DNA of 7,566 nt. Source: DASZMJ01 sp035551935 (GTDB lineage Bacteria; Planctomycetota; Planctomycetia; Isosphaerales; Isosphaeraceae). A model generated the notes under the pieces. That model was not told where the DNA came from and searched no databases. It was given only the letters and a program-made list of their open reading frames with translations. The stretch is taken from assembly GCA_035551935.1 (NCBI GenBank), contig DASZMJ010000608.1:1-7566 (forward strand), read 5' to 3'. Below are positions 1 to 6,187 of this stretch, in pieces (within the stretch, counting starts at the first letter, position 1; every line of letters begins with the position of its first letter). A program made the position numbers and the translations under genes.

Positions 1-367
1 GCGTGCCGTAGGTCGGCAACGGCGCCGGCGGGGCGATCAGCGGCGGGGCGATCCCCCGCCGCAACGGCTGGGCCATGCCGCCGGGCATGGTGATCGACTG
101 CGGCACCCGCGGGACGCTGGGGCCCGGTCGACCGCCGCCGAGGATCTGGTCGCCGGCGCCGGGGCTCCGGCCCAGGACGTCGGCCCCGGCGCCGGGCACG
201 GCCCCGAACCGGGGTATCAGGCTCCCCCCCTGCGGCGGGGCGACCTGCCCGCGCTGGCCGGGCACCGGCACCGTCTCGACCGTCGGCGCCTGGCCCCGGG
301 CCCGGCCCGCGACGGCGCCCCAGGCCGCCGCGGCGGCCAAAGCGATGGCGATCCGTTGTCGCGTCAT
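1..367 (-). CDS. Secreted Gly/Pro-rich protein, N-terminal part (runs off the left edge)
   Basis: The reading frame from the ATG at 367 stays open to base 1, giving 122 codons with no stop; the C-terminus lies outside the window. The N-terminus is a typical Sec signal peptide: MTRQR basic region, an Ala-rich core (IAIALAAAAAWGAVA), then a likely cleavage near ARG/QAP around residue 25. The visible mature part is low-complexity and rich in Gly, Pro, Ala and Gln, with no catalytic motif or known domain. An AGGAGGG Shine-Dalgarno lies 11 nt upstream of this ATG. A second in-frame ATG at 409, also behind a purine-rich stretch, would add 14 residues in front of the signal peptide and is less likely. 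The gene follows the double-thioredoxin gene on the same strand after 161 nt, so it may have its own promoter. Function is unknown; export is the only role that can be inferred. Confidence 0.8.
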   Translation of the reverse strand, partial: MTRQRIAIALAAAAAWGAVAGRARGQAPTVETVPVPGQRGQVAPPQGGSLIPRFGAVPGAGADVLGRSPGAGDQILGGGRPGPSVPRVPQSITMPGGMAQPLRRGIAPPLIAPPAPLPTYGT

Positions 368-378
368 GGCCTCGGCGA

Positions 379-385
379 CCCTCCT
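379..385 (-). promoter_or_regulatory. Ribosome binding site for the left-edge secreted protein
   Basis: On the minus strand the bases read AGGAGGG, a strong Shine-Dalgarno match 11 nt before the ATG at 367. It supports that start over the in-frame ATG at 409. Confidence 0.55.
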
Positions 386-469
386 GGTCCGACGGCACGG
401 CAGGGGCATCCTCCCCCCTCCGTCGCCTCTTATCGGCGACCGCCGCCGGGGCCGTTGACGCCCCCTCGG

Positions 470-485
470 GGCCGGCCCGCCGGCC
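470..485. terminator. Weak GC hairpin downstream of the double-thioredoxin gene
   Basis: The arms GGCCGGC (470-476) and GCCGGCC (479-485) are perfect inverted repeats separated by two bases. They lie about 44 nt past the thioredoxin stop. No T-run follows on the minus strand, so a classical intrinsic terminator is not supported, and in such GC-rich sequence the palindrome may be chance. The rest of the 368-528 gap holds only a short tandem repeat (501-523) and the ribosome binding site of the next gene. Confidence 0.2.
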
Positions 486-500
486 GCGCCGCAACCGCGG

Positions 501-523
501 CACGACCGGCACGACCGGCACGA
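501..523. repeat. Short tandem repeat, 9-bp unit, about 2.5 copies
   Basis: The unit CACGACCGG occurs at 501-509 and 510-518, followed by a partial copy CACGA at 519-523. It lies just past the stop codon of the double-thioredoxin gene. It is probably replication slippage; no function is evident. Confidence 0.6.
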
Positions 524-528
524 GAGGG

Positions 529-1506
529 TCAAAGCTTCGGCGCGGCCGCGCGGAGCTTGTCGCCGAGCGCGTCGATCTGCTCCTTGGTGATGCCCTTATG
601 GGTCGTCTCGAGCATCTTCAGGAAGTGGGCGATCTCCTCCGGCGTGGCCGGGTAGCCGATGTTGCCGCGGGGGCCGTCGGAGGTCGTCAGGGCCTTGCCG
701 TCGGCGTCGAGGAAGGCGAACCAGGGGATGCCGCCTCGCGCCGGGTTGAACCGGGTCCAGAGCGCGCTGCCGCCGCGGTCGCGGTCGGTGTCGACCTTCA
801 GCATGACGAAGTCGCGGCCGACGACCTCGGCGACGTCGGGACGGGCGAGGAAGTCGTCGAGCCGGTGGCACCAGCCGCACCACGGGGCGCCGAAGTGGAG
901 GAAGACCATCTTGCCCTTCGACTTCGCCTCGGCCAGCGCCTTCTCCAGCTTGGCGTCGGCGTCGGCCTGCGGGGCGGTCCATTCCTTCAGGAAGGCGCGG
1001 ACCCTGGCCGGGTCGTGGTGGTCGCCGTCCTCGAGCGGGTCGGTCTGCTGCGCCTTGACGACCTTGCCGTTGGCGTCGAGCACGGCGAGGAACGGGAAGC
1101 CGACCCCCCTGGCCAGCTCCTCCTTCGACAGGGCCGCCTTGCAGCGCTCGAGCAGCTCGTCGGCGTTCGGAGACTTGGTGTCGACGGACACGAGGACGTA
1201 CTCGTCGAGCATCGTCTTGCGGATCGCCGGGTCCGACTTGAGCAGCGCGTGCAGCTTGTGGCACCAGCCGCACCAGTCGCCGCCGAACATCACGAGGACG
1301 CGCGTGTTGTCGCGCCGCGCCTTCGCCGTCGCCTCGGCGACCTGGACCTTGGCGTCGGCCTTCGGGTCGTAGAGCTTCTCCTTTTGATCCTTGGACGCCT
1401 TGGCCGCGTCCTCCGCGGCGCCCGCGCGGCCCGGCGGCGCAAACGCGACGACGACGGCCAGGCCCAGCGCGAGCCGGGCGAGGCGGGATTCCGGACGAAC
1501 GTTCAT
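529..1506 (-). CDS. Secreted protein with two thioredoxin-like domains
   Basis: This 325-aa protein has a signal peptide (about residues 1-30, cleavage near GAGAAED) and two thioredoxin-fold domains of the Thioredoxin_7 type. Domain 1 (about 50-178) has the redox site WCGWCH with C79 and C82, and a likely cis-proline loop at GFPF (P138). Domain 2 (about 183-302) has WCGWCH with C210 and C213, and a cis-proline at GIPW (P261). Both sites are intact, so both domains should be able to make or reduce disulfides. A helical tail (about 305-325) follows. The ATG at 1506 has an AAGGAG ribosome site 7 nt upstream. The gene starts 41 nt after the stop of the cytochrome-WD40 gene and is probably co-transcribed with it. 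The expected location is outside the cytoplasmic membrane, as an oxidoreductase for exported proteins or apocytochrome; the actual partner is unknown. Each CGWC is followed by His, so both sites also match the CXXCH heme-attachment pattern, although the thioredoxin fold makes the redox reading far more likely. Confidence 0.93.
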   Translation of the reverse strand: MNVRPESRLARLALGLAVVVAFAPPGRAGAAEDAAKASKDQKEKLYDPKADAKVQVAEATAKARRDNTRVLVMFGGDWCGWCHKLHALLKSDPAIRKTMLDEYVLVSVDTKSPNADELLERCKAALSKEELARGVGFPFLAVLDANGKVVKAQQTDPLEDGDHHDPARVRAFLKEWTAPQADADAKLEKALAEAKSKGKMVFLHFGAPWCGWCHRLDDFLARPDVAEVVGRDFVMLKVDTDRDRGGSALWTRFNPARGGIPWFAFLDADGKALTTSDGPRGNIGYPATPEEIAHFLKMLETTHKGITKEQIDALGDKLRAAAPKL

Positions 1507-1547
1507 CGTTGCGCTCCTTCGGGAGACCGGTCATCGACCCATCGAGG

Positions 1548-2939
1548 TCACTTCGAGGGCGCCGGCGCCTGGCGGCCGGGCGCGGCGAGGAAGGTGGCCG
1601 CGGGCTTGCCGTCGGCGAGGTTCCAGAGCCGGACCTTGCCGTCCCAGCCCCCGGCGGCGACGCCCTTGCCGTCGGCCGCGACGGCCAGCGCGTAGGTCCA
1701 GTCCTCCTGGCCGTCGAGGTTGCGGATGGTCGAGCCGTCGGCCGGGTTGAAGACGCGGACGACCTTGTCGGCGCCGGTGGCGACGAGCATCTTGCCGTCC
1801 ATGGCGAAGACGAGCCGGAAGACCGGGCCGCCGAAGCCGCCGAGCGAGCGGACCTGCTTGGCGTCCTCGTCGGGGCGCCAGAGCCGGACCTGGTTGTCGC
1901 CGCCGCCGGTGGCGATGGTCTTGCCGTCGGCGGCGAAGCCGACGCAGTAGACCGCGTCGCCGTGGCCGGGGAAGGTCACCAGCGACTCCTTCTTGGCCAG
2001 GTCGAAGACCTTGCTCGTCTTGTCGCGGCTGGCGGTCGCGAGGCGCTTGCCGTCGGGGCTGAAGGCGACGTCGAGCACCCAGTCGGCGTGGTCCTCGATC
2101 GTCGCCACGAGCTTGCCCGAGGCGACCTCCCAGACCCGTACCGCGCGGTCGGCCCCCGCGGCGGCGAGCAGGGTGCTGTCCGGGCTGAAGGCGACGGCGA
2201 AGACGCTGTCGGTCGACTCCAGCAGGTCGCGGACCGGCTTGCCGCCGCCGTCGGGCTCGGCGACCCAGAGCTTCACCGAACCGAACAGCCCCGGGTCGCC
2301 GCCGGCCGTCGCCAGCCACTTGCCGTCGGGGCTGTACGCGACGTCGTAGACCCGCTCGGGCAGGCCGCGCAGCCGACGCGCGAGAGAGCCGTCGGCGGCC
2401 CTCCAGAGGTTGACCTCGTGATAGCCCGCCGTCGCGACCGCCGACCCGTCCGGGCTGAACGCGAGCGCCGTGATCGGCACGGGGACCGGGTACGTCTCGG
2501 GGATGTTGACCGGCGTCTTCTTGTGGAGGAGCGCGACCCAGTCTTCATTCTTGTCGTCGCCGTCGTACCTGGCTCCCTCCTTGACCCAGCGCTCGATGGT
2601 GGCGACCGCCTCGGGCGGGAGCGGGTCCTGCTTGTACGGCATCCGCGGCTGGCCGTTGGGGCGGATCAGCTCGACGAGCTGGCTGGCCTCCGGGTCGCCC
2701 GGCTCGAGCGTCATCCCCTCCCCCTGCTGCCCCCCCTTGGCCAGCAGGGCGAAGGTCGTCATGTTGTACTTGCTCTCGGCCTTGCGCGCGTTGTGACAGG
2801 CGATGCAGTTCCGCACCAGGATCGGCGCCACGTCCTTCATGAAGCTGACCGCGTCTCCCTTGCCGTCGTCTCCCCGCGCCGGCGCCGCGGGTGCGGGGAC
2901 GATCATCAGGGCGATCAGGCACATTCCGATCCGTTGCAT
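1548..2939 (-). CDS. Secreted c-type cytochrome fused to a seven-repeat WD40 propeller
   Basis: This 463-aa protein starts with a signal peptide (about residues 1-22, cleavage near APAARG). Residues 31-127 form a planctomycete-type cytochrome c domain with heme site C45-I-A-C48-H49 and a probable distal ligand M100 in the motif PRMPYKQDPLPP. From about 155 to 443 there are seven WD40 repeats, each with the pattern V..VAFSPDGK.LAT.....VRLW, ending near residues 180, 229, 272, 314, 357, 400 and 442; this matches one complete seven-bladed propeller. The protein therefore joins a one-electron carrier to a binding platform and should act outside the cytoplasmic membrane. Such fusions are common in planctomycetes, but their substrates are mostly unknown. 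The ATG at 2939 has a GGAGG ribosome site 6 nt upstream. The thioredoxin gene follows closely; upstream, a 113-nt gap with a candidate promoter separates it from the toxin gene. Confidence 0.95.
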   Translation of the reverse strand: MQRIGMCLIALMIVPAPAAPARGDDGKGDAVSFMKDVAPILVRNCIACHNARKAESKYNMTTFALLAKGGQQGEGMTLEPGDPEASQLVELIRPNGQPRMPYKQDPLPPEAVATIERWVKEGARYDGDDKNEDWVALLHKKTPVNIPETYPVPVPITALAFSPDGSAVATAGYHEVNLWRAADGSLARRLRGLPERVYDVAYSPDGKWLATAGGDPGLFGSVKLWVAEPDGGGKPVRDLLESTDSVFAVAFSPDSTLLAAAGADRAVRVWEVASGKLVATIEDHADWVLDVAFSPDGKRLATASRDKTSKVFDLAKKESLVTFPGHGDAVYCVGFAADGKTIATGGGDNQVRLWRPDEDAKQVRSLGGFGGPVFRLVFAMDGKMLVATGADKVVRVFNPADGSTIRNLDGQEDWTYALAVAADGKGVAAGGWDGKVRLWNLADGKPAATFLAAPGRQAPAPSK

Positions 2940-2964
2940 CGCAGGCCTCCGAAGTCCTCGCGGT

Positions 2965-2981
2965 CCTGTGCGTCCCGCAGG
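2965..2981. other. Small imperfect hairpin in the leader of the cytochrome-WD40 gene
   Basis: CCTGTG (2965-2970) can pair with CGCAGG (2976-2981), including one G-U pair, around a five-base loop. It lies between the candidate promoter and the ribosome site. It could be a weak toxin-gene terminator or a leader structure, but the stem is short and no T-run follows. Confidence 0.15.
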
Positions 2982-2996
2982 GGGTGGTCTCCGAAT

Positions 2997-3026
2997 AGTT
3001 TAATCGTCGCCGCGCGGGATTGCCAG
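2997..3026 (-). promoter_or_regulatory. Candidate promoter for the cytochrome-WD40 and thioredoxin genes
   Basis: On the minus strand a -35-like CTGGCA (3026-3021; 4 of 6 consensus bases) and a -10-like TAAACT (3002-2997; 4 of 6) are separated by 18 nt. They sit in the only A/T-rich island of this gap (ATTAAACTATTC). The predicted transcript start would be about 50 nt before the ATG at 2939. This would uncouple the cytochrome gene from the toxin-antitoxin pair. The evidence is sequence similarity only, and sigma-factor preferences in planctomycetes are poorly known. Confidence 0.3.
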
Positions 3027-3052
3027 GGTCTCGACTCGGTTCTCGGGAAGAA

Positions 3053-3364
3053 TCACTCAAATAGGTCCGCATGCGTTCCCGTCCGGCCGAGTCTCAGCTC
3101 GTCGCCTTCGACCTTGTAGATCAGCACCCAATCGGGATCGACATGACGGTCACGCCAGCCTTTCCAGTCGCCACCGAGGTTGTGGTCGACGTGCCTCGCG
3201 TCCAGGGCCCGTCGGGAGCACAGCGACTCGATGATGGTGCGGAGCTTGGCCGGGTCTTTCCCTCGCTTCTGCAGTCGCTTGAGGTCGCGTTTGAACGCCG
3301 TGGTCGGGCTCGGTGTGAGCGTTGCGGGAGGGTTCGTCTCGGGGTCGGGTCGGGGCCGTGCCAC
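3053..3364 (-). CDS. yafQ: YafQ-family mRNA interferase toxin (RelE/ParE superfamily)
   Basis: This 103-aa protein matches YafQ, the ribosome-dependent endoribonuclease that cuts translated mRNA and is neutralised by DinJ. After a Pro-rich N-terminus come the helical FKRDLKRLQKRGKD segment (24-37) and the conserved C-terminal core with GDWKGWRDRHVDPDW (65-79), LIYKV (81-85) and RTGTHADLF (94-102). The residues I recall as functional in E. coli YafQ (H50, H63, D67, W68, H87, F91) have counterparts at H61, H74, D78, W79, H98 and F102 with identical spacing, so the toxin looks active. The start is a GTG one base after the antitoxin TGA; there is no other in-frame start before the conserved region, which implies translational coupling. 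The N-terminal extension is about 11 residues relative to E. coli YafQ. Final codons such as CTA and TTT are unusual here and hint at acquisition from elsewhere. Confidence 0.93.
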   Translation of the reverse strand: MARPRPDPETNPPATLTPSPTTAFKRDLKRLQKRGKDPAKLRTIIESLCSRRALDARHVDHNLGGDWKGWRDRHVDPDWVLIYKVEGDELRLGRTGTHADLFE

Positions 3365-3365
3365 G

Positions 3366-3668
3366 TCAGAGCCCCAGGTCGCGGAACATCGCGTCGACGC
3401 TTTCGTAGCGGGTGAGGTTCCGGTTCGCGTCGGCGTCGCTCAGGGCCTTGCGGGTCGCGGCGTTCGGGATGCGGACTTCGAACGGGAGCCCCTTTTGGAG
3501 AGTCACCTGCTTATAAAAGAGCCGGATGGCGTCGCTCGCGTCCAGGCCGAGCCTGTCGAGGATGGCCTCGGCCTCCGCCTTCAACGATGGATCGACGCGG
3601 GCGCGGATCCATCCCGACGGGGTGGACTTGGGCCTGGTTCCCGTGTCGGATTGGGGCTTCTTGGCCAT
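3366..3668 (-). CDS. dinJ: DinJ/RelB-family antitoxin
   Basis: This 100-aa protein is the expected partner of the YafQ-type toxin encoded one base downstream. Residues 20-69 show the RelB/DinJ pattern: strand WIRARVDPSLK, helix AEAEAILDRLGLDASDAIRLF, then KGLPFEVRIPN. The N-terminal part should form a ribbon-helix-helix dimer that binds the operon's own operator. The C-terminal part (70-100, ending VDAMFRDLGL as in DinJ) should wrap and block the toxin. The only usable start, the ATG at 3668, has GGAG 8 nt upstream. This gives a basic, probably disordered N-terminal tail of about 14 residues that E. coli DinJ lacks. Codons such as TTT TAT AAG ACT CAA at residues 51-58 are more A/T-rich than in flanking genes. 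The gene starts 45 nt after the PPC-protein gene and is presumably autoregulated. Confidence 0.93.
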   Translation of the reverse strand: MAKKPQSDTGTRPKSTPSGWIRARVDPSLKAEAEAILDRLGLDASDAIRLFYKQVTLQKGLPFEVRIPNAATRKALSDADANRNLTRYESVDAMFRDLGL

Positions 3669-3691
3669 CTCGCGGACTCCGGGCGACGTGC

Positions 3692-3709
3692 CTTGATCTC
3701 TCGGTCAAC
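3692..3709. promoter_or_regulatory. Imperfect dyad upstream of the antitoxin, possible autoregulatory operator
   Basis: CTTGATC (3692-3698) and GGTCAAC (3703-3709) form an inverted repeat with 5 of 7 pairs matching around four bases. On the minus strand it includes TTGACC, a 5-of-6 match to a -35 box. It lies in the 45-nt gap before the antitoxin, where DinJ/RelB operators normally sit. No convincing -10 box is visible at the right distance, so this is a weak call. Confidence 0.25.
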
Positions 3710-3713
3710 TCGC

Positions 3714-6044
3714 TCACTTCGGCACGACCTTGACGCCCGCCTCGACGGGCGGGGCGTTGTAGTCCTTGCCGCCGAGCTTGGCGGCGAGGAGGACCTTGGC
3801 CTTGGCGGTGGCCGCGGCGGCGGCGGGATCGGCGGCGAGCTTGAGGGCGAACTCGGCGGCATCCGGGGCGACGGTGACGGGCTCGGCCTTCAGGCCGCCG
3901 GGCAGGCCGTCGAGGCGGACGGTGACGGGCTCCTTGAACGTCCCGCGGCGCTCGACCTTGCCCTTCAGCTCGACGGATTCGCCGGCCTTCACCTCGACGT
4001 TCGGCGTCGCGAGGCTCAACTCGGCCGGGCGGACGACGTCGACGGTCACGAGCGGGAGGGTGACGGTCCGGTCGGCGTTGGCGAACTTGCCCTTGGCCGT
4101 GAGCGGCAGGGCCCGGGTGCCGAGCGGGGCGTCGAGGGCGGCGTTGACGGTCACGTGCCCCTCGGCGGCCTTCTCAGCGAGCTTGTTGTCGGCGAGGCCG
4201 AGGCCCGGCACCTGGCCGACGATCGCGACGTCGACGGCCGAGTCGGCGCCACCGGCGCGGCGGAGCTTCAAGGGCAACGGGGAGCCGGTCCCCTGCGCGA
4301 CGACGATCGGCGCGTCCGGGCTGTCGACCGCCACCGGCCCGGCCGTCGCCAATGCCGCGGCGAGGCCGTCCTGGTGCCAGGTCGCCGTCGGGATGTTCCC
4401 CTGTTGCGCCAGGATCAAGGTCTTCGAGCTCTTGCCGAGGATCGGGCCGGCGGGCCCTTTGCCCTCGCCGACGAGGTCCAGGGTCACGGCGCCGAACGAG
4501 ACCTCGGGGGTTGCCGAGATGGTCATCAACCCATTATTCTGCCCGTCGGCGATCGGCAAGGCGCGGGTCGTCAGGCCCGCCGGGGCGCCGTCGAGCCGCA
4601 AGGCGATCGGGCCGTTGTAGCCGCGGCGGGCGACGATCACGCCGACGGCGACCGTCCCGCCTTTCGGGATGCTGACCTGCGGGTCGTTCAGGACCAGATC
4701 GAAGCCCGGCTCGCTCGGCTCGACGACGATCCGGTACGGGTAGCCGACCCCGCCCCGGCCGGTCAGGTCGCGGACGACGACGGTGATCTCGCGGAGGTCG
4801 CCCGGGACGTTCACGTTGACCGTCGGGTCGGGCGAGGTCGTCGCCGCGAGCCCCTGTGCGAGCGGCGGGGTGTTCGTGTCGTCGCCGTTGGCCAGGACGG
4901 CGCCTTTGGCCCCGAGCACCTGCAACTGCGCGTCGAGCGCCGAGCCGAGCGCCGCCGCGACGACGTGGACGCGGTACGACTTGCCGGGCTCGACCACGAC
5001 CACGAAGCGGTCCTCGTCGCGCTCGGGGTCGATCCGCCCGTTCAGGACCGCCGGCGCGATCGCTCGGGTCGGCGTCGCGTTCGGGTCGGCCGACTCGAGG
5101 GACTCGGGCCAGTCGCCCACGGCCAAGGGGCCGATCGGCTCGACGTCGTACAACGGCTCCCCCGGCGCGATGAGGCCGAGGTTCTGATTCGTGACCCGCC
5201 ACGGGATCGTCGTCGCCCCGATCGGCGCGGCGAGCCGGACGGCGCCCACGGCCACGAGTCCGTCGGGCAACGTCCCGCCCCGGAACTCCAGGCCCAGCGT
5301 CTCCCCGCGACGGCCGCCGAGCGGAAAGACCTCGTCGGCCACCGGCAGGGCGCCGACCGTCAGACGATAGATCGGCCGGCCCGCGCCTTGGTATTTGGTG
5401 TCGGAGAGTTCGATCACATAATCGCCGTCCTCCGGGAGCGTGGCGACGAGCCTCGCGTCGCTCTGGAGCCCCGGCGCGTCCTCGCTCGCGGCGACGAACG
5501 ACCGTCCCGCCGTCGAGAGCCGCAAGGTCGGGTCGACCCCCGAGCCGATCCGCGAACAGGCCGCGTCGACCACGATGCGCCGACCCTTCTTGCCGCGGAA
5601 CTTGAAGCAATCCACGTCGCTGCCCGGCACCTGCCCCTCGACCACGACCGGCATCTCGATCGCCTGCGCCGCCTCGAACGACCCGTTCTCCTCCTTCTCG
5701 GCCACTTGCGGCACCTGGCCGACCGCCAGCAGCATGAGGTTCGACAGGCCGCCGTCGGTCTTCACGCGGATCGGATAGACCCCCAATGGCGTCTCGGGCG
5801 CGACGGTGACCTTGAGCCTCCAGTTGCCTCCGTCCGACTTACCCGCGGGCTCGGCCTGGAACGCGAACGGCGCGACCAGCTCCGGGTTGGCTTCGAGGCT
5901 CCCCCCCTGGATCGTCAGCTCCGTCGCCTCGCCGCGACGGACGCCGTACGGGGTCGTGCCGTTGATCTTCGGCGGGTCGGCCTGGGCGGATGCCGTTGCA
6001 AGGACGAAGGCCGTGAACATCGCGGCAAATGGCGGGCGCAACAT
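3714..6044 (-). CDS. Large secreted protein with PPC and Ig-like domains
   Basis: The preferred start (ATG at 6044) gives 776 aa with a clear signal peptide (residues 1-22, cleavage at SAQA/DPP) and GGAG 9 nt upstream. An upstream ATG at 6107 would add 21 Pro/Arg-rich residues before the signal peptide and is rejected. Approximate domains: an IPT/TIG-like beta domain (25-110, GTTPYGVRRGEATELTIQGG); a first PPC-like domain (115-230, motifs GSDVDCFKFRGKKGRR, GVDPTLRL and EDGDYVIELSD); a second IPT-like segment (240-300); a second PPC-like domain (328-441, GRIDPERDEDRFVVVVEPGKSY); then Ig-like beta domains (449-546 and 672-774). No protease, lectin or other catalytic motif is seen. PPC domains usually accompany extracellular enzymes or act in binding at the cell surface, so a structural or ligand-binding role outside the membrane is inferred. 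Only two cysteines occur in the protein, C146 and C163, both in the first PPC domain, and they could form a disulfide. Confidence 0.9.
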   Translation of the reverse strand: MLRPPFAAMFTAFVLATASAQADPPKINGTTPYGVRRGEATELTIQGGSLEANPELVAPFAFQAEPAGKSDGGNWRLKVTVAPETPLGVYPIRVKTDGGLSNLMLLAVGQVPQVAEKEENGSFEAAQAIEMPVVVEGQVPGSDVDCFKFRGKKGRRIVVDAACSRIGSGVDPTLRLSTAGRSFVAASEDAPGLQSDARLVATLPEDGDYVIELSDTKYQGAGRPIYRLTVGALPVADEVFPLGGRRGETLGLEFRGGTLPDGLVAVGAVRLAAPIGATTIPWRVTNQNLGLIAPGEPLYDVEPIGPLAVGDWPESLESADPNATPTRAIAPAVLNGRIDPERDEDRFVVVVEPGKSYRVHVVAAALGSALDAQLQVLGAKGAVLANGDDTNTPPLAQGLAATTSPDPTVNVNVPGDLREITVVVRDLTGRGGVGYPYRIVVEPSEPGFDLVLNDPQVSIPKGGTVAVGVIVARRGYNGPIALRLDGAPAGLTTRALPIADGQNNGLMTISATPEVSFGAVTLDLVGEGKGPAGPILGKSSKTLILAQQGNIPTATWHQDGLAAALATAGPVAVDSPDAPIVVAQGTGSPLPLKLRRAGGADSAVDVAIVGQVPGLGLADNKLAEKAAEGHVTVNAALDAPLGTRALPLTAKGKFANADRTVTLPLVTVDVVRPAELSLATPNVEVKAGESVELKGKVERRGTFKEPVTVRLDGLPGGLKAEPVTVAPDAAEFALKLAADPAAAAATAKAKVLLAAKLGGKDYNAPPVEAGVKVVPK

Positions 6045-6053
6045 GGGGGGAAT

Positions 6054-6057
6054 CTCC
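6054..6057 (-). promoter_or_regulatory. Ribosome binding site that fixes the PPC-protein start
   Basis: GGAG on the minus strand lies 9 nt before the ATG at 6044, directly ahead of a standard signal peptide. This argues against the upstream ATG at 6107. Confidence 0.55.
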
Positions 6058-6128
6058 GAGGCTCTCGCGGGCGTCGTCGGCGGGGTGCGGTTCGGCGGGC
6101 GTTTCACTCGGCGGGAACCGACCCCTCC

Positions 6129-6157
6129 AAGGTCCCACGACCCGCGCCTCGTGTCAA
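6129..6157 (-). promoter_or_regulatory. Candidate promoter for the PPC-protein gene
   Basis: On the minus strand a perfect -35 TTGACA lies at 6157-6152. At 17 nt spacing the -10 position reads GACCTT (6134-6129), a poor match. The leader would be about 80 nt. The -35 is striking in such GC-rich sequence, but the weak -10 keeps confidence low. Confidence 0.3.
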
Positions 6158-6187
6158 CCCGCCGGGCGTCGCGGCGGCGGCCTCTTC

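Noticed and set aside
75..655. Short plus-strand frames near the left edge
   Set aside because: They are Pro/Arg-rich antisense products of the secreted protein gene and the gap next to it, without a ribosome site.
598..1695. Long plus-strand frame opposite the double-thioredoxin gene
   Set aside because: It is a low-complexity Val/Arg/Leu/Gly antisense product; the minus-strand frame has clear thioredoxin motifs and a ribosome site.
1509..3119. 536-codon plus-strand frame opposite the cytochrome-WD40 gene
   Set aside because: Its apparent repeats (DLAVGG, LAVGAEGD type) mirror the WD40 repeats on the other strand. It has no independent domain or signal.
4534..5610. 358-codon minus-strand frame inside the PPC gene
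   Set aside because: It is an Arg-rich out-of-frame shadow of the PPC-protein gene with no recognisable domain.
6045..6107. Upstream ATG (6107) for the PPC protein
   Set aside because: It would place 21 Pro/Arg/Thr residues before an otherwise standard signal peptide, whereas the ATG at 6044 has a well-placed ribosome site.
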